A stretch of DNA of 64,000 bases, from assembly GCF_019216885.1 (NCBI RefSeq), contig NZ_JAAQRC020000001.1, positions 4,250,001 through 4,314,000 on the forward strand, given 5' to 3'. The DNA comes from Methylobacterium sp. SyP6R (GTDB lineage Bacteria; Pseudomonadota; Alphaproteobacteria; Rhizobiales; Beijerinckiaceae). Positions 32,838 to 41,595 of this stretch are shown here, one piece after another. The notes beneath the pieces were generated by a model, which saw only the letters and a program-made list of their open reading frames with translations, made no database searches and had not been told where the DNA came from. How positions within the stretch are numbered: the stretch's first letter is position 1; every line of letters starts with the position of its first letter. The position numbers were made by a program, and so were the translations under genes.

Positions 32838-34826
32838 ATGCGGACCCTGCTCGTCCTCGCAGCGCTCCTCACCTCCGCTCCCTCCATGGCCGCCCCGATC
32901 GAGATCCCGGTCGCGGCCGAGGACGCGACCCTTACGCCCGGCGGCACCGCGACCCTCGCCGAGGCCCTGAGCGAGGCCCGCCGACGCCGCACCCGCGATC
33001 CCCGGGCGGCGATCGTGGTCGCGCTGTCCTCCGGCACCCACCGCCTCGCTGCCCCCGTGCGGCTCGGAAGCCGGGATGGCGGCAGCGCCGGGGCGCCGCT
33101 GGTGATCCGCGGCCCCGCCGACGGGTCGGCCCGCCTCGTCGGCAGCCGGCAGCTCGCCCCGGTCCCCCTCGATCCGGCGCTGGCGGCCCGCCTGCCGGCG
33201 GCGGCGCGGGGCCATGTCCGGGCCTACCGGCTGCCCGCGGCGGTCCGGGCCCCGGCCCGGATCCAGGCGCCGATCGTCCTCGACGGCCCGCCGACGCCTC
33301 CCGCCTTCGAGGTCTTCGACGGCGAGGGCGCGATGCATCCGGCGCGCTGGCCGGCGGAGGGTTTCGCCGAGGCGGAGGGCGGCGACGGGCCGGCCTTCAC
33401 CGTGGCGAATCTTCCGCCGGGCGCGCTTCGCGACGAGCCCGACCTGTGGGCGGAGGGGTATTGGCGCTGGGGCTGGCTGTTCGAGGCGCTGCCGGTGCTC
33501 CGCACCGTTCCGAAGGGAACAGGCGTTCGGCTCACCCTCGACCGCATGCCCTACGAGGGCATCCGCCCGGGCGCGCCCGTCCGCCTCGTCCACCTGCTGG
33601 CCGGCCTCGACCGACCCGGGACGTGGTGGCGGGACGCGAAGGCCGGAATCCTGCTCGCCTGGCCGCGGGGGCGCGAGGAAACGGTCGAGGTGTCGGTCGC
33701 CGAGACGCTGCTGTCGGTCGAGGGGGCGTCCCACCTGAGGGTCGAATCGGTGCGCCTCGCGATGGCCCGGGGCGATCTCGTCAGCGTCCGCGGCGGGCGC
33801 GACGTGGTGATCGCCGACAGCGTGCTCTCGCTGACCGGCGGGCGCGGGGCGGTCTTCACCGGGGCGCACGACAGCGGGCTCCAACGCTGCGACATTGCCG
33901 GGACCGGTGCCGAGGGCGTGGTGCTCTCGGGGGGCGACCGGCGCACGCTGACCCCCGGCGGCCTGTTCCTGCGCGATAGCCGCCTCACCGGCTATGCCCG
34001 CCGGGAAGCGACGCAACACCCGGCGGTCGCCCTCGACGGCGTCGGCGCCGAGGTGACGGGCAATTACATCCACGATTCGCCGGCCTACGCGGTCCATATC
34101 CGCGGCAACGATCACCGGGTGACCGGGAACGAAATCGCGAACCTGCTCGCCGGTGCCACCGATACCGGTGCGATCTATTCCGGTCGGGACTGGACCGCCC
34201 GGGGCGGCGTGATCGCCGACAACTTCCTGCACGACATCCGGGGCGGGCCCGACACCGAGGTGAAGGGCGTCTACCTCGACGACATGGCGAGCGGGTTCAC
34301 CGTCACCGGCAACCTCTTCCTGCGGGTCGACCAGCCGGTCTTCCTCGGCGGCGGGCGCGACAACCGCGTCGAGGGCAACGTCTTCGTCGCGTCGAGCCCG
34401 GCGATCCACGTCGATTCCCGCGGGCAGACCTGGGCCCGCGACGCGGTCACCGATCCGCAATCGGAACTGCGCGCCGCCTATGCGGCGATGCCGGTGGAAT
34501 CCCCCGTCTGGCGGGCGCGCTACCCGCGGCTCTCCGGCCTGCTCTACGACCGCCCGGCGATCGCGACCGGCAACGTCATCACCGACAACCTGATCCTGCT
34601 GGGCGATCCGCCCCGCTTCACCGATGGCGGCGAGGCGGCCGAGCAGACCTTGGCCCGCAACCGCGGCCCGGTGACGAGCCCCGCCGATCTGGCGGTGCTG
34701 GCGCGAAGCTCGGTGGACCCGGCGGATTTCGCCGGGCTCGCCGCGGGAAGCGGGGTCAGGCTGCCGACGATCCCGTTCGACCGGATGCGCCGGTCTGCGA
34801 CGGCCGGGGCGCCTTTCGGGCGCTGA
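32838..34826 (+). CDS. Secreted right-handed beta-helix protein
   Basis: 662 residues from ATG 32,838. The signal peptide MRTLLVLAALLTSAPSMAAP is clear; the longer open frame upstream is rejected for that reason. The second half has beta-helix coils with repeated turns: SGLQRCDIAGTGAEGVVL, GAEVTGNYIHDSPAYAVHIR, HRVTGNEIANLLAGATDTGA and DNRVEGNVFVASSPAIHV. Such proteins cleave or epimerise polysaccharides (alginate lyase and C5-epimerase relatives). Its place in this cluster suggests periplasmic modification or editing of the polymer. Its 3' end overlaps the convergent WecB/TagA gene by 71 bases. Confidence 0.85.
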   Translation: MRTLLVLAALLTSAPSMAAPIEIPVAAEDATLTPGGTATLAEALSEARRRRTRDPRAAIVVALSSGTHRLAAPVRLGSRDGGSAGAPLVIRGPADGSARLVGSRQLAPVPLDPALAARLPAAARGHVRAYRLPAAVRAPARIQAPIVLDGPPTPPAFEVFDGEGAMHPARWPAEGFAEAEGGDGPAFTVANLPPGALRDEPDLWAEGYWRWGWLFEALPVLRTVPKGTGVRLTLDRMPYEGIRPGAPVRLVHLLAGLDRPGTWWRDAKAGILLAWPRGREETVEVSVAETLLSVEGASHLRVESVRLAMARGDLVSVRGGRDVVIADSVLSLTGGRGAVFTGAHDSGLQRCDIAGTGAEGVVLSGGDRRTLTPGGLFLRDSRLTGYARREATQHPAVALDGVGAEVTGNYIHDSPAYAVHIRGNDHRVTGNEIANLLAGATDTGAIYSGRDWTARGGVIADNFLHDIRGGPDTEVKGVYLDDMASGFTVTGNLFLRVDQPVFLGGGRDNRVEGNVFVASSPAIHVDSRGQTWARDAVTDPQSELRAAYAAMPVESPVWRARYPRLSGLLYDRPAIATGNVITDNLILLGDPPRFTDGGEAAEQTLARNRGPVTSPADLAVLARSSVDPADFAGLAAGSGVRLPTIPFDRMRRSATAGAPFGR

Positions 34827-35586
34827 TCGCGTCCCGCGCCGCGATCATGAGGAAGCGCGGGATCGTATCGAGGTAGCGCCGCCACAGGCGCCGCGGCTCG
34901 CGGGCGAGGCGGTAGGCCCATTCGAGCCCGGCGACCTGGAGCATCTTCGGGGCCCGCGGAATGCGCCCGGTCGCGACGTCGAAGGCGGCCCCCACCCCCA
35001 TGGCGATCGTGCCCGGCAGGTGCGGGGCATGCGCCGCCATGAACATCTCCTGCTTCGGGGTGCCGAGGCCGACCCAGACGATCTGCGCCCCCGAGGCGCG
35101 GATGCGCGCGCGCATCGCCTCGGTCTCGGCCTCGGAGAGGGGGCGGAAGGGCGGCGTCTCGACCCCGGCGACCTGGAGGCCCGGCACCCGGGCCCGCATC
35201 GTCGTGGCGAGCAGGTCCGCGACGCCCTCGCCCCCGCCGAGGAAGTAGTGGCGCCAGCCCTTGTCCGCGCCGGCCCGGCACACGGCCTCGACCGATTCGA
35301 TCCCCGGTACCTGCTGGGTGGTGGAAAGGCCGCGCCAGCGGCCGATCCAGCTCACCGGGCGGCCGTCGGCGCAGACGAGGAGCGCGTCGTGATGGGCGGC
35401 GCGCAGAGCCTCGTCCTTCTGCGAGCGCACCACGCCGTGGGCATCGCGGAAGACCACGAAGGTGCCGGGCTGCCCCGGCCCGGCGGCGAGCCGGCGCCCG
35501 ACGGCCGCGATCAGCCCGTCCATGTCGGTGGCCGAGACCGGCACGCCGCCGATCGTGAAGGAGGGGACGAGGGGGTCGTGTGCCAC
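34756..35586 (-). CDS. WecB/TagA/CpsF family glycosyltransferase
   Basis: 276 residues from GTG 35,586, 5 bases after the upstream GT stop. Family motifs: LLVCADGRPVSWIGRWRG, RHYFLGGGEGVADLLATTMR, and QIVWVGLGTPKQEMFMAAHA. These enzymes transfer N-acetylmannosamine-type or related sugars onto a lipid-linked acceptor. It forms a minus-strand pair with the upstream GT4-like gene and meets the beta-helix gene tail to tail with a 71-base overlap. Confidence 0.88.
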   Translation of the reverse strand: MAHDPLVPSFTIGGVPVSATDMDGLIAAVGRRLAAGPGQPGTFVVFRDAHGVVRSQKDEALRAAHHDALLVCADGRPVSWIGRWRGLSTTQQVPGIESVEAVCRAGADKGWRHYFLGGGEGVADLLATTMRARVPGLQVAGVETPPFRPLSEAETEAMRARIRASGAQIVWVGLGTPKQEMFMAAHAPHLPGTIAMGVGAAFDVATGRIPRAPKMLQVAGLEWAYRLAREPRRLWRRYLDTIPRFLMIAARDAISARKAPRPSQTGASGRTGSSAA

Positions 35587-35591
35587 TGAGG

Positions 35592-36794
35592 TCAGGTTCC
35601 CGTTCTGGCGAGCGGCGCGTCCGCCGCGCGGGCGGCGACGGCGTCGCGGTAGATGTCGAGGAGGGTGCGGGTGGTGACGTCCTCGTGCCACTCGCGCTCG
35701 TAGACGGCGCGGGCCTCCCGCCCCATCGCGGCGGCCGATGCGGGGTCGCCGGCGATGCGGCCCAGCGCGCGCGCGAGGTCGGCGGCGTCGCCCGGCTCGG
35801 CGAGGAGCCCCGTCGCGCCGTCGTCGACGAGGCCGGCCAGCGCCCCGATGCGCGAGGCGACGACCGGGGTGCCGGCCGCGAAGGCCTCCGCCACCACCAT
35901 CGGCAGGCCCTCGTACCAGAGCGACGGCACGACGAGGACGCAGGCCCGCGCCATCGCGGCCTGGACCGCGTCCGGGGGGAGGGCGCCCCTCAGGTCGAGG
36001 GCCGGATGGCCGGCAAGCGCGCCCGCGAGCGGCCCCTCGCCGATCACCGTGACCCGCATGCCCGCCAGGGCGGCGGCCTCGGCCAGGACGGTCACGCCCT
36101 TCTCGGGGCTGAGCCGGCCGACATAGAGGAGATTCCGGCGCGGCCCATCCGCGGGCGGACCCGGATCGGGCAGCCCGTTCGGCCGGATGCGGATCTTTTC
36201 CGCCGGGAACCCCGCCGCGACGAAGCGCTCGCGGGCGAAGGGCGTGAGCGCGATGAAGCGATCGACGTCCCGCTCCCAGGTCCCGGCCCGGCGGTGACGG
36301 TCGATCATCCGGGCGACCGCGAGCGACCCGACCCGCGAGCCGCGGTAGCAGGCGAACCGCACCGCCCGGTAGGGCGAGCCGGTGACGCAGAGCTCGCACG
36401 GCGCGCCATCGCGCATCAGGAAGGCGTTGGCGCAGATCAGGCGGTAATTGTGCAGCGTCTGCACCGTGGCGCAGCCGGCCGCCCGCGCCGCGGCATGGAT
36501 GCCCGGCGAGAGCAGCGGGAAGAAGTTGTGGACGTGGACCACGTCCGGCCCGAAGCGGCGCGCCGCCGCCATCACCCGGGCGATGCCGTCGGGCGCATGC
36601 GTCGCCGCCGCTGCCGCCCGGAGGCGGGCGAGGCCGGAATCGATCGCCTCGTTGTCGAGGAACACCGCCTCGACCGCGCAGCCCGCCCGTTCGAGGGCGG
36701 CCAGATCGCGGGAGACGGCGGCATCCTCGCCGCCGCGGACTTGGTAGCGGTTATGGGCGAGGAGGATGCGGAGGGGACGTGTGCCGGCGGTCAT
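35592..36794 (-). CDS. Glycosyltransferase (GT4-like)
   Basis: 400 residues from ATG 36,794. GT-B fold: N-terminal ILLAHNRYQVRGGEDAAVSR and DVVHVHNFFPLLSPGI; C-terminal NLLYVGRLSPEKGVTVLAEA and VVPSLWYEGLPMVVAEAFAA with the conserved E-x7-E acidic pair. Part of the exopolysaccharide locus; sugar specificity unknown. The frame can be extended upstream by 15 residues without support. Confidence 0.88.
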   Translation of the reverse strand: MTAGTRPLRILLAHNRYQVRGGEDAAVSRDLAALERAGCAVEAVFLDNEAIDSGLARLRAAAAATHAPDGIARVMAAARRFGPDVVHVHNFFPLLSPGIHAAARAAGCATVQTLHNYRLICANAFLMRDGAPCELCVTGSPYRAVRFACYRGSRVGSLAVARMIDRHRRAGTWERDVDRFIALTPFARERFVAAGFPAEKIRIRPNGLPDPGPPADGPRRNLLYVGRLSPEKGVTVLAEAAALAGMRVTVIGEGPLAGALAGHPALDLRGALPPDAVQAAMARACVLVVPSLWYEGLPMVVAEAFAAGTPVVASRIGALAGLVDDGATGLLAEPGDAADLARALGRIAGDPASAAAMGREARAVYEREWHEDVTTRTLLDIYRDAVAARAADAPLARTGT

Positions 36795-37423
36795 CGGGGG
36801 ATCCAGCCCGCAGAGGGGGCAGGGGGAAACCCGCGCCAATCTTTTTCCCGGACGGCGCGTCGCCCGCGGGGAGACGGGAGAACCCGCGCCTGTTCATTCT
36901 CTGAACAGCCCTTCGCTGCCGAGGCGGGTGCGCGCAGGGACGCACCGTCATGGCCGATCCGTGCCACCCTGGTCGTCGCCGCTCTCATCCCGACCTCCGC
37001 GCTCCGCCGACCTGCTCAAGAAAATATACTGCTCATCGTGTCGAGCTGGAGTGATCCCACGGCGAGATCATCCGGCCCGACGCCGCCGTCATACTGAACA
37101 GATCCGGGCCGGCGGCCGACCGACCGATATGGAAATAACGCGTTACGTGCTGGAAATTCAGTTGCGGAGGACTACCGACCTGAATGCGGCGGCTCGTTTC
37201 GACGTGCCCCATCCTCTCGATTCGATCCGCGACGAACCGTTCCTCACGATCCTGTCCGAACTCGCCGGTCGAGGGGAATTTCGCCGTGATCGCAGCGACC
37301 TGCCCGCATTCGGGAGCGGCCCGGATGCCGTCAGGCCATGCGGGGGGCCGGCACGCGTCGCCGGCCCGGCCGGCCGCCCGGGTGTGACGCGATGTCCGGG
37401 CCGTCAGATCCGGGCGCCAATCC
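36795..37423. other. Gene-free stretch upstream of the glycosyltransferase pair
   Basis: 629 bases between the GT start and the 3' end of the oxidoreductase gene. A plus frame from about 37,129 reads through but is the antisense shadow of the oxidoreductase beyond 37,424. It should contain the promoter of the minus-strand GT pair; none is obvious. Confidence 0.4.
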
Positions 37424-38410
37424 TCACGACCGTCCCCCGGCCAGGATCGCCTCGACGACCTCCTGCACGTCCAGCGCTTCGCCCAACGTGGCGAGCGAAT
37501 GGGGTTCGCCACGAGTCATCCGCACCACGCCGTCGAGCTGGCGCTGCAGGGCGATGGGTCGGGCGCGCTCGTTGGGGATCGCGTCGGGGGCGGGCGCGAA
37601 GGTGCCGTCAGGCCCCTGCCGCTCGGCGATCGCCCAGTCGCGCAGGCGCACGCTGCCGGCCTCGCCCTCCAGCGTCCAGGTGTTGTGGTCGTCGAGCGCC
37701 GTCTCGCCGACCCGCCCGCGCAGGACCACCGGCACCGCCCCGGCCCGGAACGTGGCATCGACCGCGCGTTCGGACCGGCCGGGCTCCGGAAACACCGCCT
37801 GCGCCTGAACCCCCTGCAGGGGCCCGAGCAGGCGGCGGCTGAGGAACAGGAAATGCGATACCACCTCGCGGGTGAAGCCGCCCTCCTGCGGCGCGTCGAG
37901 CCAGCCCGCGGCGTCCGTCTGCCAGCCCCGCGGCCAGCGCGCGAAGGCGACCTCGATGGTGAGGCGTCGCGGCGTGCCGACCGCGCCCTCGGTGATCCAT
38001 TGCGCCAGGGTGGCGACCCCGAGGGACGAGGCGAAGGGGAAATTCACCGCCCCGCGCGCGCCGGCCGTCGCCACGAAGTCGCGCGCCTCCGCGAGGTCGA
38101 CGGCGAGCGGTTTCTCGCAGAACACGCTCCGTCCGGCGGCAAAGGCGGTCCGGGCGTGGCCGAGATGCGAGGCGGGCGGGGAGGCGATGTAGACGCACTC
38201 GCTCGCCGCGACGACGGCGCCGGCCTCCACCACCAGCGGCAGCGAGGGGAAGCGCGCGGCGATGCGGGCCCGCGCCGCCGGGTCCGGGTCCCACAGGGCC
38301 GCCACGCGGACCGGGGCCTCGTCCTGCCCGAGGACGGCGTTCAGCATGCGCTCGCCCATGATGCCGGCGCCGATGATGCCGAGGGCGAGGGGTGAGGAGG
38401 GCTGGCGCAT
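37424..38410 (-). CDS. Gfo/Idh/MocA family oxidoreductase
   Basis: 328 residues from ATG 38,410. NAD(P)-binding start LALGIIGAGIMGERMLNAVL (GxGxxG), YIASPPASHLGHARTAFAAG and the family signature SVFCEKPLAVDLAEARDFVA with the catalytic-Lys EKP motif. The C-terminal domain continues EGGFTREVVSHFLFLSRRLL. It probably makes a modified sugar for the polysaccharide. It is 600 bp away from the other genes and on the minus strand. Confidence 0.88.
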   Translation of the reverse strand: MRQPSSPLALGIIGAGIMGERMLNAVLGQDEAPVRVAALWDPDPAARARIAARFPSLPLVVEAGAVVAASECVYIASPPASHLGHARTAFAAGRSVFCEKPLAVDLAEARDFVATAGARGAVNFPFASSLGVATLAQWITEGAVGTPRRLTIEVAFARWPRGWQTDAAGWLDAPQEGGFTREVVSHFLFLSRRLLGPLQGVQAQAVFPEPGRSERAVDATFRAGAVPVVLRGRVGETALDDHNTWTLEGEAGSVRLRDWAIAERQGPDGTFAPAPDAIPNERARPIALQRQLDGVVRMTRGEPHSLATLGEALDVQEVVEAILAGGRS

Positions 38411-38421
38411 CGGGGCTCCCG

Positions 38422-38649
38422 GAGCGTTTTCCGACGAAGTCTTGGAGCAGCGTCCGGTCGCAATGCGACCGGACGCTGCTCCAGCGGGGTTGCGCCCGTC
38501 ATAAGGCCGAACAGGCGGCGAGGGAACGCGCCGTGGCCATGACCGCCTGGAGCACTTCACGATCGCGTTGCAACCGCGAAGCTCTCTAGGTCTTTGGTCT
38601 TGCCACATTTTCTGCGACGAACCGGCATCCGCTTCGTCGGAAAATGCTC
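38422..38649. repeat. MITE-like element, 228 bp, with 18-bp inverted ends
   Basis: GAGCGTTTTCCGACGAAG at 38,422-38,439 and its near-perfect inverse (17 of 18) at 38,632-38,649 bound the element. Inside is a 41-bp palindrome at 38,443-38,483 (arms GGAGCAGCGTCCGGTCGCA, one central base). The right end forms a further hairpin with 38,606-38,621. No coding frame. The end sequence is of a type common between genes in Methylobacterium and Bradyrhizobium as I remember it. Confidence 0.65.
38443..38483. repeat. Near-perfect 41-bp palindrome
   Basis: T-GGAGCAGCGTCCGGTCGCA, one base, then the exact inverse and A. Long enough to extrude as a cruciform. Confidence 0.8.
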
Positions 38650-38806
38650 TGGTGGCGAGCAATGCACGGGGAGCGGTGGTGGCGCGCGGCGTCGAGGGTT
38701 GCCGTCAGGGATAACGCAGCGTTAACCACCGGCCTTGTCGGCACGCCGCTCGCACCCCTCCTGCGCGCGGGAAATCGGGTGTCCCGCTCCGGGAGAGACT
38801 GTTCGC

Positions 38807-39070
38807 ATGTGGCACAATGCCGTCGGGTTCCTCGCCGTCGCCGTGTCGGTCGCGCTGATCGTTCGGCATTTCGGTGCGCCCCGCGCCGTGATCTACGGCT
38901 TCGTGATCACCGGGCTCGGCGCCTCCGTGGCGACCTTGCTGCTCGCGGACATCAACACGGTCGATCCGGGGGCGAGCCGCGCCCCGGCCTTCACGACCCG
39001 GATGCCGCCGGTCCCGGGCCGCGACGCCCAGGATCCACGCGGCACCAACGACCTGCGCGGCTGGCGCTGA
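38807..39070 (+). CDS. Small membrane protein
   Basis: 87 residues from ATG 38,807, with GGGAGAG just upstream. Two hydrophobic segments (NAVGFLAVAVSVALIVRHF and VIYGFVITGLGASVATLLLA) are followed by a Pro/Arg-rich soluble tail. No family recognised. Convergent with the cyclase gene; only 18 bases separate the two ends. Confidence 0.6.
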   Translation: MWHNAVGFLAVAVSVALIVRHFGAPRAVIYGFVITGLGASVATLLLADINTVDPGASRAPAFTTRMPPVPGRDAQDPRGTNDLRGWR

Positions 39071-39088
39071 CGCCTCGGAACCGCGAGA

Positions 39089-41002
39089 CTACCGCTCCGG
39101 CAGGCCGGCGCGCCGCAAGCCGTCGTAGATCCGCTCGCGCTGGGCGAGGAAGGTCGGATCGCCGGAGGTGAGCGTGCGGTAGCGGGCGACCGTGTAGCCG
39201 GGCCGCAGCTCGAGGAACCGGGCGAGGGAGGCGCGCGCCTCCGCCTCCCGGCCGAGCCGCGCGTAAGCGCAGGCGAGATAGAGATGCGGAAAGTCGAAGA
39301 GCGGGTTCACCGCCGCCGCGCGCAGCAAGGCCGGGATGGCCGCCTCGTCCCGGCCGAGATGGAGCTTCGCCAACCCGTCCCGCGCCAGCCACGCGCCGAC
39401 CAGCGGATCCTTCGGACTGAGGCGGAAAGCGGCCGCGATGTCCGCTTCGGTCTCCTCCGCCCGGCCGAGGAAGATGTGGATCAGCCCGCGATAGGCATGC
39501 GCCCGCGCGAAGCTCGGGTTGAGGGCGAGCACCCGGTCGAAGGCGGCCAGCGCCTCCTCGTAGCGGGCCCGGGCGCGCAGGGTCTCGCCGCGCAGGTAAT
39601 GCCCGAACGGATGGGTGGGGTCGCCCTGCAGCACGGCGGCGACGGCCTGCTCGGCCCGGTGGAGGTCGGTCTCGCGCTCGCCCGTCCAGCCGTTCAGCAC
39701 CCCGTCGACGAGCACTTCGGCCAGGCCCAGCCGGGCGTGGGTGTTGCCGGGATCGAGGGCCAGCGCGCGCTCGAACAGGGGCCGGGCCCCGGCATGGTTC
39801 TCCCGGGCGAAGGGCCGGTTGAGCAGGGCCTGGCCGCGCATCACGAGGTCGACCGCATCGGCCGGGTGGCCGGCGCGCCCTTGCGTCTCGGCCTCCAGGA
39901 GGCGGATGCCGAGCGTCCGGCCGACCTGGGCGACGAGGGCGTCCTGCGCGGCGGCGAGGTCGGCGCGCGTGCCGTCGAAGCGGTCGGCCCAGAGGGCGGC
40001 GCCGGTCTCGACGTCGGTGAGCTGCACGGCGAAGCGCACCTGCTCGGCGCTGTGGCGCAGGCTGCCCTGCACGACGTAGCGCACGCCGAGCTCCCGGCCG
40101 ACGGCGCGAGGCTCGACCGGCCGCCCCTCGAAGGACCGGGCCGTGCCGTGGGCGATGACGAAGGTGCCGGGCGCCCGGGCGAGATCGGCGGAGAGATCCT
40201 CGGCGATCTGTTCGGCGAGGTAATCCTGCTCCGGATCGCCGCTCTGGTTGGCGAGCGGCAGGACGACGAGGGACAGAGGCGGCCGCGCCGGGTCGCCCGA
40301 GGGGATTCGCGAAACGCTCGGGGAAAGGCTCTCCTGACGCCTGGGCGCGACGTGAGGCCAGTCCAGGGTTCCGGCGAGGCCGAGGCCCGCGAGGAGCAGG
40401 GCGGCGAGGGCGACGAGCACGGGCCGCGGCAGCCGGACCCGCGACACGGCCGCCTCCGGCGACGGCACCGCATAGATGCGCACCGGCCGTGCGATGTTCC
40501 TCAGCCGCTGCGTGCCGAGATCGGCAAAGCGGATGTCGAGCCGGTCGCTCACGTCCCGATAGGCGGCTTCCGACAGGCGCAAGCCCCCGGGCTCCGCCGC
40601 CGCCTGCAGGCGGGCCGCGATGTTGACGCCGTCGCCGAACAGGTCGCCCTCGTGCACCATCACGTCGCCGAGATGGATGCCGATGCGCAGGCGGAACCGC
40701 CCCGCATCCCCGTCGGCCTCGGCCAGCGCCCGCTGGATGGCCACGGCGCAGGCGACGGCATCCGTCGCGCGGGCGAATTCGGCGAGCACGCTGTCCCCGG
40801 CCGTGTTGGCGATCCGCCCGCGATGCGCCGAGATCAGGCGGTCGACGATCTTGCGGGTCGCCTGGAGGGCCCGCATGGCACCGCGCTCGTCGTCATGCAT
40901 CGCCTTGGAGTAGCCGGCGATGTCGGCGGCGAAGATCGCCGCCGGACGACGTTCCGGGATCGGCCACTCCGTCGCGGCAGACCTGCTCGTCCGCTCGCTC
41001 AT
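39089..41002 (-). CDS. Class III nucleotide cyclase fused to TolB-like and TPR domains
   Basis: 637 residues from ATG 41,002. The N-terminal cyclase homology domain (20-150) has AAIFAADIAGYSKAMHDDER with the first metal Asp and TAGDSVLAEF with the second, plus GIHLGDVMVHEGDLFGDGVN. A single TM follows near 197. Then comes a TolB-like N-terminal domain (LSLVVLPLANQSGDPEQDYL, AEQIAEDLSADLAR) and about six TPR repeats to the end. This architecture is common in Bradyrhizobium and Methylobacterium relatives; product (cAMP or cGMP) and signal are unknown. A longer upstream frame is rejected. Confidence 0.88.
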   Translation of the reverse strand: MSERTSRSAATEWPIPERRPAAIFAADIAGYSKAMHDDERGAMRALQATRKIVDRLISAHRGRIANTAGDSVLAEFARATDAVACAVAIQRALAEADGDAGRFRLRIGIHLGDVMVHEGDLFGDGVNIAARLQAAAEPGGLRLSEAAYRDVSDRLDIRFADLGTQRLRNIARPVRIYAVPSPEAAVSRVRLPRPVLVALAALLLAGLGLAGTLDWPHVAPRRQESLSPSVSRIPSGDPARPPLSLVVLPLANQSGDPEQDYLAEQIAEDLSADLARAPGTFVIAHGTARSFEGRPVEPRAVGRELGVRYVVQGSLRHSAEQVRFAVQLTDVETGAALWADRFDGTRADLAAAQDALVAQVGRTLGIRLLEAETQGRAGHPADAVDLVMRGQALLNRPFARENHAGARPLFERALALDPGNTHARLGLAEVLVDGVLNGWTGERETDLHRAEQAVAAVLQGDPTHPFGHYLRGETLRARARYEEALAAFDRVLALNPSFARAHAYRGLIHIFLGRAEETEADIAAAFRLSPKDPLVGAWLARDGLAKLHLGRDEAAIPALLRAAAVNPLFDFPHLYLACAYARLGREAEARASLARFLELRPGYTVARYRTLTSGDPTFLAQRERIYDGLRRAGLPER

Positions 41003-41595
41003 GGCGATTTGTCCACGCTGTAAGCCATGACGGCTCTGCGCCCCGTACGCTCCGCGTTGTCGAACGGTCGTATCCGGCAAGACGAGACGTTCCGTGACAA
41101 AGCATCGATCATGTATACGCTTATCAAGTGCGGCCTCCATTGTCTTGCCATGGTCGGTATTGCCCGAAATTCCCGGCATGTCCGAGCCTCGAAAGCGAGC
41201 CGAGCGATAGAGACGACGCGGGGTAGATCGACGTCTGCACCGATCCCGGACCGAGAACTGTGCATCAGCGTGGCTGTGCCGATAGCATGGTGGGAATACC
41301 GGAAGATTGCGTCCCGGTAACATGTCCCGAACGCGTTAGGCGGGACGGCCGGTCTCGATCGAATTTGAAAATCGCGGAATGTGACCGACGCCGCGCGGCC
41401 GGTGCGGCGTGGACGGGGGCATGCCGCCGACCGAGGCAGGCTCGAGCCATTTCCGCTGCTGCCGCACAGGATCCGTATTTGGTTCCCTAGAGGTTCGAAA
41501 AATATCGCCGATGTTCCGTTCGCGCCTGAAAATAATTTTTTAAGAAAATAACTCCAACCTTGTTCCGATCATATATTCCTCCCATCCATGACAAT
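41003..41595. other. Gene-free stretch between cyclase and chemoreceptor genes
   Basis: 593 bases between divergent genes. AT-rich near 41,490-41,560, where the chemoreceptor promoter probably lies. No repeat or small gene supported. Confidence 0.45.

Noticed and set aside
37129..37842. Possible plus-strand gene starting MEITRYVLEIQLRRTTD
   Set aside because: Most of it lies antisense to the oxidoreductase and has no protein-like conservation pattern; only the first 90 codons are outside it.
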